Source: Betaproteobacteria bacterium (GTDB lineage Bacteria > Pseudomonadota > Gammaproteobacteria > Burkholderiales > CAIKXV01). From it: DNA of 64,000 nt. Made by a program: the position numbers and the translations under genes. Positions 53,144-63,636 of this stretch are shown here, one piece after another. The notes below the pieces were generated by a model that did not search any database, was not told where the DNA came from, and was given only the letters and a program-made list of their open reading frames with translations. The first letter of the stretch is position 1. Each line of letters starts with the position of its first letter. The stretch spans positions 1 through 64,000 of the forward strand of contig JAJTHE010000023.1 of NCBI GenBank assembly GCA_021298815.1. The letters run 5' to 3'.

Positions 53144-53608
53144 ATGTTCGACATCGTCCTGGTCCACCCCGAGATCGCGCCCAACACCGGCAACGTGATC
53201 CGCCTCGCGGCCAACACCGGCTGCCGGCTGCACCTGGTCGAGCCGATGGGGTTCGTGATGACCGACAAGGGGTTGAAGCGGGCGGGACTGGACTACCACG
53301 AGCATGCGAGCGTCCGTCGGCATGCCGACTGGGAGGCGTGCGTCGAGACACTCGCCGGCGCGCGCCTGTTCGCCGTGACCACCCGCGGCGCGACCCGCTA
53401 CAGCGACATCGCATTCCGCCCGGGCGATGCCTTCGTGTTCGGGGCTGAAAGCCGGGGGCTGCCGGACGCGGTGCTGCAGGGCTTCGCGCCGGGGGCCCGC
53501 CTGCGCCTGCCGATGCGGCCTGCATCGCGCAGCCTGAACCTCGGCAACTCGGTGGCGGCGGTGGTGTTCGAGGCCTGGCGGCAGCAGGGGTTCGACGGCG
53601 GGGTGTGA
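53144..53608 (+). CDS. trmL: tRNA (cytidine(34)-2'-O)-methyltransferase
   Basis: 154 residues, a SPOUT methyltransferase. HPEIAPNTGNVIRLAANTG, VFGAESRGLP and SLNLGNSVAAVVFEAW are the three knot motifs. It modifies the wobble base of tRNA-Leu. ATG 53144 chosen; the longer frame has no homologous lead. Divergent from mshE and 22 nt from the convergent hydrolase gene. Confidence 0.92.
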   Translation: MFDIVLVHPEIAPNTGNVIRLAANTGCRLHLVEPMGFVMTDKGLKRAGLDYHEHASVRRHADWEACVETLAGARLFAVTTRGATRYSDIAFRPGDAFVFGAESRGLPDAVLQGFAPGARLRLPMRPASRSLNLGNSVAAVVFEAWRQQGFDGGV

Positions 53609-53630
53609 TCGGGCGTGGGCGGGCGGCGTG

Positions 53631-54962
53631 CTACCTCGGGTAGATCCGCGACGCCAGCGGCCGCGGCTTGTAGTCTGGCAGGAACCGGCACTCGGCCGCC
53701 TGCGCGCCGCGCAGTTCGCGGCAGCGTGCCGTGATCCCCGCCGGCGTGGGCTTGCGGCCCTTCTCGACCCAGTCGAGCACCGCTTCGAACAGCGGCGGGT
53801 AGAACGCATCGCCCCAGTAGCTGTGCTCGCTCGAATCGACGAATACCTGCACCAGCCGGTCGCCGTTGCCGGCGGCCACCATGCGCTCGCGCAGGGTGTC
53901 GGTGCCCTCGACGAACACCGTCGCGTCGCCGATGCCGTGTGCATTCACCACCGGCACGCGGAAGCGTCCCGCATGGTCGACGTCCGCGGCGAAGCGGGCC
54001 CGGGCGGCAGGGTCGGGGCGGAAGCGCGGCACGCCGGCATTGAGCGCCGCGTCGTCGCTGGAGCCCACGTAGCGCACCGCGTCGTTGCCGAACGGGCTGG
54101 CACCGCCGTTCTTCTCGACCACGTCGCGCAGCGTGAACGTGCCCCAGTTCAGGTGCCCGACCACCGACGACTCTGGGATCTTCAGGACGTCGACGATGGT
54201 GCGCAGTTTCGCGGCCTGCTCGGCCGTGCGCTTCGCCGCGGGTCGGCCGGTGCCGAGGCACTCGTCCGCGCGCTTCGCGACTTCGGCGCCGGTCATCTTC
54301 GCGCCGGCGGGCAGGCCGATCGACAACGGGTACTGCGGCTCGTCCGGCCGCGGGTGGTTGTGGCACAGGTACTGGTAGATCGCGCGCAGGTCGAGCCGGA
54401 AGTCGTAGGTGGCTGGACCTGCGACCACGCCGCTGGTGAGCAGGATGCCTTCCCACGAGCGCGGGAACAGTTCCGCCGCGCGGGTGGCCACCATCGCCCC
54501 CCACGACTGGCCGTGCAGCAGCGTGCGCCGCGGCGTGGCGACATGCTCGACGAAGATCCGGCGCACCCGCTCGGTGTCCTCGGCGGCCGTGGTGACCGCG
54601 AAGCCACCCTGGCGGAACACCGAGCCGGCCCAGGCATGGCCTTCGCGCACGGTGATCGCCCAGCGCGCGATGTCCTCGTCGGCGCGCGTGCGCTGCGGTG
54701 GACCCAGCGAGGGCCCGCCGTGCGCATGCACCACCAGCACGCCGCTCCACTTCGCCGGCATCACGATCAGGTAGTGGGAATCGGCGGAATCCTGGCCACG
54801 CAGGCAGCGTGCGCCTTCGGGCACGCCGGCCGGGCAGACTTCCGCGCGTGGCGGGGCTTCGGGCGGAAAGGTGGGGGTGGTGACGCAGCCGGCGAGCAGG
54901 GCGAGACCCGCCAGCGACAGCACGGATCGCAGCGGCAGCGAGGGGAGGGCGGAGGTGGGCAT
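53631..54962 (-). CDS. Lipoprotein alpha/beta hydrolase
   Basis: 443 residues. Signal peptide with lipobox LLAGC (Cys ~26). HAHGGPSLG (oxyanion region), LLHGQSWGAMVA (GXSXG nucleophile, Ser ~152) and a late histidine in SSEHSYWGDAFY fit an alpha/beta hydrolase. Substrate unknown. It may be periplasm-facing on the outer or inner membrane. Confidence 0.78.
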   Translation of the reverse strand: MPTSALPSLPLRSVLSLAGLALLAGCVTTPTFPPEAPPRAEVCPAGVPEGARCLRGQDSADSHYLIVMPAKWSGVLVVHAHGGPSLGPPQRTRADEDIARWAITVREGHAWAGSVFRQGGFAVTTAAEDTERVRRIFVEHVATPRRTLLHGQSWGAMVATRAAELFPRSWEGILLTSGVVAGPATYDFRLDLRAIYQYLCHNHPRPDEPQYPLSIGLPAGAKMTGAEVAKRADECLGTGRPAAKRTAEQAAKLRTIVDVLKIPESSVVGHLNWGTFTLRDVVEKNGGASPFGNDAVRYVGSSDDAALNAGVPRFRPDPAARARFAADVDHAGRFRVPVVNAHGIGDATVFVEGTDTLRERMVAAGNGDRLVQVFVDSSEHSYWGDAFYPPLFEAVLDWVEKGRKPTPAGITARCRELRGAQAAECRFLPDYKPRPLASRIYPR

Positions 54963-55083
54963 TGTCAGAGGGGCGCAGGCCGGCGGATCGGTGGACGCGT
55001 GAGGATTGCCGTGCGGGACCGTGGTGTCAACCCGGCCGAGCCCTGACGGTCGATGCCGATGCGGTCACCGAGGCGGTGATACG

Positions 55084-55410
55084 TCAGGCCTCTGGCGCGC
55101 TCGAGAAGTCTTCCCGCAAGCGCGAGATCCGATGCACGCGCTCGTGAAGAATGGTCACGATGCCGATATCGCCGTTGGCCAGGCGCCGCCGATACACGAA
55201 GTGCCGTCCGTAGCGAAAGAAGAAGCCTTCGACGCCGAACTCGGCCGGCACTGGTCTGGACGCCACCCCATGTGTGTCGATGCGTTCGAACGCGTCGAAA
55301 AGCCCGATGAAGTAGTACGTGGCTTGCGCTTCAACCGAGGGCTCGCGAGTGTAGCGGTAGATCTCGTCCAGGCGCCGGGACGCCGACTCCTGAATCCGAA
55401 CCGCAGGCAT
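55084..55410 (-). CDS. ParE/RelE-type toxin
   Basis: 108 residues. RIQESASRRLDEIYRYT, the ParE helix, then PAEFGVEGFFFRYGRHFVYRRRLANGDIGIVTILHERVHR. It would be a gyrase-directed toxin by family. The part EPSVEAQATYYFIG is unlike the usual helix 2 and may be mutated. Its antitoxin frame lies 3 nt upstream and looks broken, so the toxin could be weak or silent. Confidence 0.82.
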   Translation of the reverse strand: MPAVRIQESASRRLDEIYRYTREPSVEAQATYYFIGLFDAFERIDTHGVASRPVPAEFGVEGFFFRYGRHFVYRRRLANGDIGIVTILHERVHRISRLREDFSSAPEA

Positions 55411-55413
55411 CGT

Positions 55414-55552
55414 TCAGGTGCCAGCCGCGTTCCGTGTAATCATATGCGCAGCAGTCAAGGGCCGATAAGCCGACTCGGGGGCAGCAAAGGCGTGAGCCAG
55501 GTTCGCCTTCAGCCGATCGAAGGCCTGCTGCGACGCGATACGGCAAGGTCAC
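55414..55552 (-). pseudogene. Antitoxin frame, apparently frameshifted near its start
   Basis: The frame ending at TGA 55414 reads RIASQQAFDRLKANLAHAF, then AAPESAYRPLTAAHMITRNAAGT, the antitoxin family found before this type of ParE. In this frame no ATG, GTG or TTG exists between the upstream TGA and the conserved part. A GTG start exists in the next frame (55552): MTLP-; removing one base of CC near 55542 would join it to RIASQQ. It is either mutated, miscalled, or uses a rare start. Confidence 0.65.
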
Positions 55553-55631
55553 CCGTGATGGTCGTCCACGGGCATGGTGCACCAGCGTGGGCAGCCCGTC
55601 GACGCTGGCGGACAAGCGCTGGTCCTGGTCC

Positions 55632-56627
55632 CTACTCTGCCTCGGCGCGGGGATCCCGCCGCATCAGTCCGTCCACCGCTTCGGCCGGCTGCATGCGTCC
55701 GTCCAGCACCCCGCACACCGCCTCGGTGATCGGCATCTCGACGCCGTTGTCGCCGGCAAGGGTCGACAGTGCGTGCGCGCTCGACACGCCCTCGGCGACA
55801 TGGCCGAGCGTGCACAGGATCTCCGCCAGCGGTACCCCCTGTGCCAGCCGCAGGCCGACCTGCCGGTTGCGCGAGAGGTCGCCGGTGCAGGTGAGGATCA
55901 GGTCGCCGGCGCCGCTCAGGCCCATCAGGGTGTCGGGCCTGCCGCCGAGCTTCAGGCCGAGGCGGGTCAGTTCCGCCAGTCCGCGCGTGACCAGCGCCGC
56001 GCGCGCGTTAAGCCCGAGCGCCAGTCCGTCGCAGATGCCGGCGGCGATCGCCATCACGTTCTTCGCGGCGCCGCCGACCTCGACGCCGATCACGTCGGTC
56101 GACGAATAGACGCGCAGCCGGTTGTTGTGCAGCGCATGCGCGGTGGCGCGGGCGAAGCCGGCATCGGTCGACGCGAGGGTCAGCGCAGCGGGCAGCCCGC
56201 GCGCGATCTCGGCGGCGAAGCTGGGGCCGGACAGCACGCCGCTGGCGGCAGCGCCGGTGCGCACCCGGGCGATGATCCGGTGGGGCAGTTCGCCGGTGCT
56301 GGCGTCGAAGCCCTTGCAGGCCCAGACGAGCGGCTTTTCGCCGGCGCCGGGCACTTCCTCGACCCGCGCCAGCGTCGCCGCGAGCGCGCCGGTCGGCACT
56401 GCCGCGACGATCAGCGCCGCGCCGGACAGGCAGCCTGCGAGGTCGGCATCGATGGCGATCGACGCCGGCAGCCGGTGGCCGGGCAGGTAGCGCAGGTTCT
56501 CCCGGTGGGTGCGCAGTTCACCCGCGAACGCGGCATCGCGCGTCCAGAGCGTGACTTCATGCTGCCCCGCGAACGTCGAGGCCAGCGCGCTCCCCCATGC
56601 GCCGGCGCCGAGCACGGCGATGTTCAC
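55632..56627 (-). CDS. gpsA: Glycerol-3-phosphate dehydrogenase [NAD(P)+]
   Basis: 331 residues. NAD-binding VLGAGAWGSALA at residue 5, WACKGFD, LSGPSFAAEIA and the catalytic-lysine block GGAAKNVMAIAAGICDGL are typical GpsA. It makes glycerol-3-phosphate for phospholipids. Start GTG 56627 overlaps the preceding stop (GTGA). Confidence 0.94.
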   Translation of the reverse strand: MNIAVLGAGAWGSALASTFAGQHEVTLWTRDAAFAGELRTHRENLRYLPGHRLPASIAIDADLAGCLSGAALIVAAVPTGALAATLARVEEVPGAGEKPLVWACKGFDASTGELPHRIIARVRTGAAASGVLSGPSFAAEIARGLPAALTLASTDAGFARATAHALHNNRLRVYSSTDVIGVEVGGAAKNVMAIAAGICDGLALGLNARAALVTRGLAELTRLGLKLGGRPDTLMGLSGAGDLILTCTGDLSRNRQVGLRLAQGVPLAEILCTLGHVAEGVSSAHALSTLAGDNGVEMPITEAVCGVLDGRMQPAEAVDGLMRRDPRAEAE

Positions 56628-57109
56628 AAGCCGAAGACCTGGTTCACGTGGATGAATCCGGTCGCCCCGTCGCGATGGCGCACCCGGACCCATTCGCCGA
56701 CTGGCGGTTCCACCATGTCGAGCACCACGTCGCGCCCGAGCCGCAGCACGACGGCACCCCGTTCGGACGGACTGTCGCGCATCGTCCCGGTCGCTGCCCG
56801 GACCAGGACGGTGCGTGCCGACGACAGCGCACGGTTCTCGACCCAGGACAGTTCGCCGGTGGCGTCGCGTACCTTGGTCCAGCCCTCGATCGAGACCGAG
56901 ACCTGCACCGGGTAGCCGCGGCCCAGAATCCACAGCCGTTTCGCCTTGACCGACGGTGCGTCGTAGAGGATCGCCGCCGCCTCGCCGATCGAACGGTACT
57001 CCTGGGCGTCGGCCGGCACCGGGAGTGCCGTGGCGAGGGCCGCCAGGCAGGCTGCCATCGCGGCCTGCCCGGTTCGGCGCAGCCTCGTCGCGCGCGGTCG
57101 CGGGATCAT
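56624..57109 (-). CDS. Periplasmic SH3-domain protein
   Basis: 161 residues from ATG 57109. A signal peptide ends ALPVPADAQ (~37). Two bacterial SH3-like repeats follow: AILYDAPSVKAKRLWILGRGYPVQV and TMRDSPSERGAVVLRLGRDV, ending WVRVRHRDGATGFIHVNQVFGL. Such proteins precede gpsA in many betaproteobacteria; function is unknown, perhaps cell-wall-linked. Confidence 0.8.
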   Translation of the reverse strand: MIPRPRATRLRRTGQAAMAACLAALATALPVPADAQEYRSIGEAAAILYDAPSVKAKRLWILGRGYPVQVSVSIEGWTKVRDATGELSWVENRALSSARTVLVRAATGTMRDSPSERGAVVLRLGRDVVLDMVEPPVGEWVRVRHRDGATGFIHVNQVFGL

Positions 57110-57137
57110 GCCTGCCGCTGCCGTGGAGCGCAGCCGG

Positions 57138-57617
57138 TCAGTGCTTCTGGCCGTCCGCGCCGGCCGGGGCGGCGGCGGCCTGGGCCTGCTGCTGGTACAG
57201 CATCTCGAAGTTGATCGGCTGCAGCACGATCGGCATGAAGCCGGCGCGCACCGACACGTCCGAGACCACCTCCCGTGCATACGGATACAGCAGGTTCGGG
57301 CAGGTGATGCCCAGCACCTGCGGGATCATCTCGGGCAGCACGCCCGAGATGCGGAAGATGCCGCCCTGCACGACCTCGATCAGGAACAGCGTCTTGTCGC
57401 CCATCTTCGCGGTCACCGTCACGGTCAGCGTCACATGGTACGCATCGTCGCGGATGTGCTTGCCGTCGGTGTGCAGGTTGAGGTCGACCGCCGGCTGTCC
57501 CTGCTCCATGAAGATGTTCGGGGCGTTCGGGACCTCGAGGGAGAGGTCCTTGATGTAGAGCTTCTCGATCGCGAACTGGGGTTGCGTCGCGCCTGCTGCG
57601 GGTGTGGTTTCAGCCAT
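57138..57617 (-). CDS. secB: Protein-export chaperone SecB
   Basis: 159 residues. FAIEKLYIKDLSLEVPNAPNIF, FLIEVVQGGIF and CPNLLYPYAREVVSDVSVRAGF are SecB hallmarks. A homotetrameric cytosolic chaperone that delivers precursors to SecA. ATG 57617; the G6C tract (57774-57801) lies in its upstream region after grxC. Confidence 0.95.
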   Translation of the reverse strand: MAETTPAAGATQPQFAIEKLYIKDLSLEVPNAPNIFMEQGQPAVDLNLHTDGKHIRDDAYHVTLTVTVTAKMGDKTLFLIEVVQGGIFRISGVLPEMIPQVLGITCPNLLYPYAREVVSDVSVRAGFMPIVLQPINFEMLYQQQAQAAAAPAGADGQKH

Positions 57618-57773
57618 GGTCGATCCGGTGGTGTGTTGCCGCGCATGCGGCGGGTATCTGGGTGGGGACTGGGTACGCACTGGTTGCGAGTGCCCTCGCA
57701 TGTTACCGGAGCCGTGCGTCGGGCTCGTTGCAGCAGTTAACGGCGGGGCGGTGCAATCCGGTGCACCCGTGGC

Positions 57774-57801
57774 GGGGGGCGGGGGGCGGGGGGCGGGGGG
57801 C
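57774..57801. repeat. Four tandem GGGGGGC heptamers between grxC and secB
   Basis: Four exact copies of G6C on the plus strand, extended on both sides by G-rich bases (57771-57808). On the transcribed minus-strand message this is a C-rich tract in the grxC-secB gap. It could form a G-quadruplex in the template strand and could vary in copy number. Confidence 0.85.
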
Positions 57802-57823
57802 GGGCGGCGCTGCCGCGCGCCGG

Positions 57824-58084
57824 TCAGGCGCCGGCGAGCAGGGGATCGAGGCCGCCGGCACGGTCGAGGGCCGACAGGTCGTCGAAACCGCCGACATGGC
57901 GGTCCCCGATATAGATCTGCGGCACGGTGCGCCGGCCGGTGAGCTCGATCATCCGGTCGCGCACGGCGGGATCGGTGTCGATGCGGATCTTCTCGATCTC
58001 GGTGACGCCCTTCGAACGCAGCAGGCGCTCGGCCATCTGGCAATACGGGCAGACTCCGGTCGCGTACATCGTGATCTTCGGCAT
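57824..58084 (-). CDS. grxC: Glutaredoxin 3
   Basis: 86 residues, normal length. The CPYC active site is at residues 12-15 (GVCPYCQ), with the TVPQIYIGDRHVGGFDDL cis-Pro and GSH-binding block. A cytosolic thiol-disulfide reductant, in the rhodanese-grxC-secB order. Confidence 0.94.
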   Translation of the reverse strand: MPKITMYATGVCPYCQMAERLLRSKGVTEIEKIRIDTDPAVRDRMIELTGRRTVPQIYIGDRHVGGFDDLSALDRAGGLDPLLAGA

Positions 58085-58140
58085 TGGGGCGTCTCCTGTC
58101 CTGATGGGGGTGGCGTCGAGGGCGCGCGGCGCGGCGGGCG

Positions 58141-58572
58141 TCAGCCCTTCGTGCCCTTCTGGATCGGGAGGTTCGCCTGTTCCCACGCGGTCAGCCCGTC
58201 GCGCAGCTTGACCGCTTCGGTGAACCCGGCCTTGCGGAAGGCGTTGGTGGCCGAACCCGAGCGCTGTCCGTTGCGGCAGTGGACGATCACCGGCTTCGAC
58301 TTGTACTTCTCGAATTCCTTCAGCCGTTCGGCGACCTGCGCGGCCGGCACGTTGCGCGCGTGCGGGATGTGCCCGGCCGCGAAATCGGCCGGATCGCGCA
58401 CGTCGATCAGCAGGGCGTCCTTGCGGTTGATCAGGTTGACGGCATCGGTCACCCCGACCTCGTTGGTTCCGTTCACCAGGCCCATGATCAGCGGCCAGGC
58501 GAGCAGAGAACCGCTGACCACCGCGACCGTCACCAGCAGGATGTTCTGCTGCAGGAAATCCCAGACACTCAC
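58141..58572 (-). CDS. Membrane-anchored rhodanese-like protein
   Basis: 143 residues from GTG 58572 (a longer GTG start at 58611 is possible). One N-terminal membrane helix (ILLVTVAVVSGSLLAWPLI), then a rhodanese domain with DVRDPADFAAGHIPHARNVP and the active-site loop HCRNGQRSG. Probably sulfur transfer or redox; it is the usual first gene of the grxC-secB unit. Confidence 0.88.
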   Translation of the reverse strand: MSVWDFLQQNILLVTVAVVSGSLLAWPLIMGLVNGTNEVGVTDAVNLINRKDALLIDVRDPADFAAGHIPHARNVPAAQVAERLKEFEKYKSKPVIVHCRNGQRSGSATNAFRKAGFTEAVKLRDGLTAWEQANLPIQKGTKG

Positions 58573-58657
58573 TCGGCTGCACTCCAGCGGTTGGCCAGTG
58601 ACAAATGCCACGGGCCCGATATCGACGGGCGCGTATTATGAAGTAGGATCATCGTCC

Positions 58658-60304
<1,647 letters not shown>

Positions 60305-60345
60305 TCCGCCCGGTCCAATCGGCGTCGCGCTGCACGCGGCCGGCG

Positions 60346-61842
60346 ATGGCAGACCGGGTCCGCGCGGTCGCTCGGCGGCCGGCTGCCGCGACCGGACCGT
60401 TTAGCGCCGTCGGGCTGGTCGCCACCGCCTGCCTGCTGGCTGCCGTCGGCGGCGCGGCGCTCGCGGCCGATCCGCGGCCGCCCGCGGCATCGCCGAAGGC
60501 GGCCGCGGCCGCCCGCGGCGAACTGCAGGACCTGCGCCAGCGCATCGAGGGCCTGCAGAAGAAGGTGGCAGGCGCGGAGGAAGTGAAGTCGGAGGCCGCC
60601 GATGCCCTGCGCGAATCCGAGCGCGCGATCAGCGATGCCAATCGCCGGCTGTTCGAGATCGCCGCCGAGAAGAAGGCCGTGAACGAGGAGATCGCCCGAC
60701 TGTCGGGCGAGGCCGGCGCGGTCGAGTCCCGGGTGCGGGCCCAGCAGGAGCGGCTGGGCCGGCTGCTGCAGCGCCGCTACGTCGCCGGCGATCCGGACCC
60801 GCTGCAGCTCGCGCTGTCCGGCGACAACCCGGCCGAGGTCGCGCGGCTGCTGCACTACTACGGCTACCTGCATCGCGCCTACCAGGCGCAGATCGAGGCG
60901 CTGCGTGCCGAACTGGCCCGGCTGGCGACCGTCTCCGGCGAGCGGCGCCGGAAGGGCGCGGAGCTGGCGGCGCTGGAGCAGGAAGCCGGGCGGGAACGCG
61001 GCCGGCTGGAGGTCGAGCGCGGCCGCCATCAGGTGGTGCTGGCGCGTGCGTCGAAGGAGATCGAATCGAACCGGCGGCAGATCGCGACCCTGCGCCGCGA
61101 CGAGGACCGGCTCACGCGGCTGGTCGAGCAGATCGCCCGCCTGCTGGCCGAGCGGGAGCGTGCCCGTGCGCGCGAAGCCGCCGCGCGCGAGGTGCAGGCG
61201 AAGGCACGCGAGGCACGCGAGGCGCGCGAGGTGGCGAAGGCGGCACGAGAGGCCCGGGAGGCAGAGCGCAGCGCCGGGGCGCCAGGCGAGCGCCCGCTGC
61301 CGAAGGCGCCCGATCGGCAGGCGGGGCGCAGCAACGAGACGGAGGGTGCTGTCCGGTCCGGCGACGAGTCGCCCCGGGCCGATGCCGGCAGCGGACGAGG
61401 GCCGCGCACTGAACGCATCCCGGAGCCGGGCGTGCCGGCCGGCGTATTCGCATCGCTCAAGGGGCGGCTCGCCCTGCCGGTGGCCGGCGAGATCGCGAAC
61501 CGTTTCGGACAGGCGCGCGCTGATGGCGGGATGCAGTGGCGCGGCATCACCATCCTCGCCCGGCCAGGCCAGGAGGTGCGCGCGGTCGCCCCGGGTCGGG
61601 TGGTGTTCGCCGACTGGCTGCGCGGCTTCGGAAACCTGCTGATCGTCGACCATGGCGACGGCTACATGACCCTGTACGGCAACAACGAATCGCTGCTGCG
61701 CCGGGTCGGCGACGGTGTGCGCGGCGGCGATCCGGTGGCCACCGTCGGCGCCAGCGGCGGCTCCGCCCAGGCCGGGCTCTATTTCGAGCTCCGGCACCAG
61801 GGCAGGCCGCTCGACCCGATCGGCTGGTCGGGGGGGCGCTGA
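60346..61842 (+). CDS. envC: EnvC-like murein hydrolase activator
   Basis: 498 residues. Signal segment (residues ~21-42), two coiled-coil stretches (50-135 and 180-290; very Glu/Arg/Ala-rich), and a C-terminal LytM domain (RGITILARPGQEVRAVAPGRVVFADW ... LIVDHGDGYMTLYGNN ... LYFELRHQG). The metal-binding His/Asp of active LytM are missing, as in EnvC, so it likely activates amidases at the division site. Follows gpmI by 41 nt. Confidence 0.88.
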   Translation: MADRVRAVARRPAAATGPFSAVGLVATACLLAAVGGAALAADPRPPAASPKAAAAARGELQDLRQRIEGLQKKVAGAEEVKSEAADALRESERAISDANRRLFEIAAEKKAVNEEIARLSGEAGAVESRVRAQQERLGRLLQRRYVAGDPDPLQLALSGDNPAEVARLLHYYGYLHRAYQAQIEALRAELARLATVSGERRRKGAELAALEQEAGRERGRLEVERGRHQVVLARASKEIESNRRQIATLRRDEDRLTRLVEQIARLLAERERARAREAAAREVQAKAREAREAREVAKAAREAREAERSAGAPGERPLPKAPDRQAGRSNETEGAVRSGDESPRADAGSGRGPRTERIPEPGVPAGVFASLKGRLALPVAGEIANRFGQARADGGMQWRGITILARPGQEVRAVAPGRVVFADWLRGFGNLLIVDHGDGYMTLYGNNESLLRRVGDGVRGGDPVATVGASGGSAQAGLYFELRHQGRPLDPIGWSGGR

Positions 61843-61899
61843 GCATGACGACGGCGACAACCGCCCGGGTCGGCGGCAGGGGCGCGGCATGGTCAACTT

Positions 61900-61916
61900 C
61901 TGGGGTCTGACCCCAG
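61900..61916. repeat. 17-bp palindrome CTGGGGTCTGACCCCAG
   Basis: Perfect 8-bp arms with one central base, in the envC-ctpA gap. It shares the TGGGGTC...GACCCCA ends with the large inverted repeat at 41945-41999. Confidence 0.7.
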
Positions 61917-62082
61917 CCGTGACGCGCCCGGCGACCGTTACATCTGTTGCACTGTTGACGTAACCTTCGTCTCACGTCGTCCCTTGACAAGCTGCTAACA
62001 TCCTTTCCGGTGCGGTGCATGCGCGCTACACCAGGGCCGGAATCCTTCCGTCCCCCACACTCCACGAGGTCACCGCTCCTCC
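61917..62082. other. Intergenic region upstream of ctpA
   Basis: Holds TTGACG (61957 area) and TTGACA (61985 area) -35-like boxes and a TGCTAACAT extended -10-like element, but no clean pair with 16-18 nt spacing. Likely the ctpA promoter region. Confidence 0.35.
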
Positions 62083-63561
62083 ATGTCCCGGCCGTTGGGT
62101 TCACTCATGCGCAACAAGGCAAGCCAGATCGGACTGATCTGCGTCGGCGTCGTGCTCGGCGTGCTGGTCAGCCTGAATTTCTCCGCGGTTGCACAGCGCG
62201 AGGCGCCGAGCCCGCTGCCGATCGAGGACCTGCGCGTGTTCACCGAGGTGTTCGGTCGCATCAAGAGCGACTATGTCGAGGCGGTCGAGGACCGCAAGCT
62301 GTTCACCGAGGCGATCAACGGCATGCTGTCGGGCCTCGATCCGCATTCGGCCTACCTCGACCAGGAAGCGTTCAAGGAATTGCAGGTCGGCACCCAGGGC
62401 GAGTTCGGCGGCCTCGGCATCGAGGTCGGCATGGAAGACGGGCTGGTGCGCGTGGTGTCGCCGATCGACGACACCCCGGCCTCGCGCGCCGGGTTGCGCC
62501 CGGGCGATCTCATCATCCGGCTCGACGAGACGCCGGTGAAGGGCATGACGCTGAACGACGCGGTGCGCCGGATGCGCGGCAAGCCGAACACCGACATCAC
62601 CCTCACGCTGATGCGCCGTGGCGAAGAGAAGCCGATCGTGGTCACGCTGACCCGCGCGGTGATCAAGATCCAGAGCGTGCGTTCGGCCCTGATGGAGCCG
62701 GGGTATGGCTACATCCGGCTGACCCAGTTCCAGGAGCACACGGGCGAGAACCTCGCGCGCGCCATCGAGCGCGTGTGGAAGGAGAACAACGGCAACATGC
62801 GCGGCCTGATCCTCGACCTGCGCAACGACCCGGGCGGCCTGCTCAATGGCGCGGTCGCCGTGTCGGCCGCCTTCCTGCCGCAGAACGCGCTGGTGACCTA
62901 CACCGACGGCCGCGCGCCCGACTCGCGGATGAAGCTCAACGCCAGCCCCGAGTTCTACCTGCGCGGCGCATCCCAGGGCGACTACCTGCGCGGCCTGCCC
63001 AAGGACGTGAAGTCGGTGCCGATGGTGGTGCTGATCAACGGCGGCTCGGCCTCGGCGTCCGAGATCGTCGCCGGCGCGCTGCAGGACCACAAGCGCGCGA
63101 CGATCATCGGCACGCAGAGCTTCGGCAAGGGCTCGGTGCAGACCATCCTGCCGCTGACGAACAACACGGCGATCAAGTTGACCACCGCGCGCTACTTCAC
63201 GCCGAGCGGCCGCTCGATCCAGGCCAAGGGCATCACGCCGGACATCGTGGTCGAGGATCCGAGCAACCCGAGCGACGGCCAGCGCATCCGTGAGGCCGAC
63301 CTCAACCGCCACCTGTCCGACGGCAAGGGTGGCCAGCCGAAGGCCGCGCCGCGTCCGCGCTTCGAGGGCAAGAAGGACGAGCCGGCTCGTCCACGTGTCG
63401 AGCCGATCAAGCTCGAGCCGGGACAGGTGTTCTCGCGCGAAGACTTCCAGCTGATGCAGGCGCTGAACCACCTGAAGGGGCAGCCGGTGCTGCGCGAGCT
63501 GCCGCCGCCGGCCACCAGCGCCAGTGCGGCGCCGGCGGCCGCGTCGGCCGCCGCCCGCTGA
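62083..63561 (+). CDS. ctpA: S41-family C-terminal processing protease
   Basis: 492 residues. One N-terminal membrane/signal segment (IGLICVGVVLGVLVSL), then a PDZ domain (EFGGLGIEVGMEDGLVRVVSPI ... GLRPGDLIIRLDE). The catalytic block is LINGGSASASEIVAGALQDHKRA with IGTQSFGKGSVQ (Ser and Lys of the dyad). It degrades or processes periplasmic proteins and modulates cell-wall hydrolases. An Ala/Pro tail follows. ATG 62083 or 62107. It lies after envC, a common pairing. Confidence 0.93.
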   Translation: MSRPLGSLMRNKASQIGLICVGVVLGVLVSLNFSAVAQREAPSPLPIEDLRVFTEVFGRIKSDYVEAVEDRKLFTEAINGMLSGLDPHSAYLDQEAFKELQVGTQGEFGGLGIEVGMEDGLVRVVSPIDDTPASRAGLRPGDLIIRLDETPVKGMTLNDAVRRMRGKPNTDITLTLMRRGEEKPIVVTLTRAVIKIQSVRSALMEPGYGYIRLTQFQEHTGENLARAIERVWKENNGNMRGLILDLRNDPGGLLNGAVAVSAAFLPQNALVTYTDGRAPDSRMKLNASPEFYLRGASQGDYLRGLPKDVKSVPMVVLINGGSASASEIVAGALQDHKRATIIGTQSFGKGSVQTILPLTNNTAIKLTTARYFTPSGRSIQAKGITPDIVVEDPSNPSDGQRIREADLNRHLSDGKGGQPKAAPRPRFEGKKDEPARPRVEPIKLEPGQVFSREDFQLMQALNHLKGQPVLRELPPPATSASAAPAAASAAAR

Positions 63562-63636
63562 GCGGACCCGTCCCGCACATCGCGCACGCAGCCACGGACC
63601 CGGTCGCGGCCGGGGCCGCCGCCGGGTGATCGGACG

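Noticed and set aside
57774-57801. CRISPR-like repeats
   Set aside because: Seven-base units without spacers; a simple tandem repeat. No CRISPR array or cas gene is in the window.
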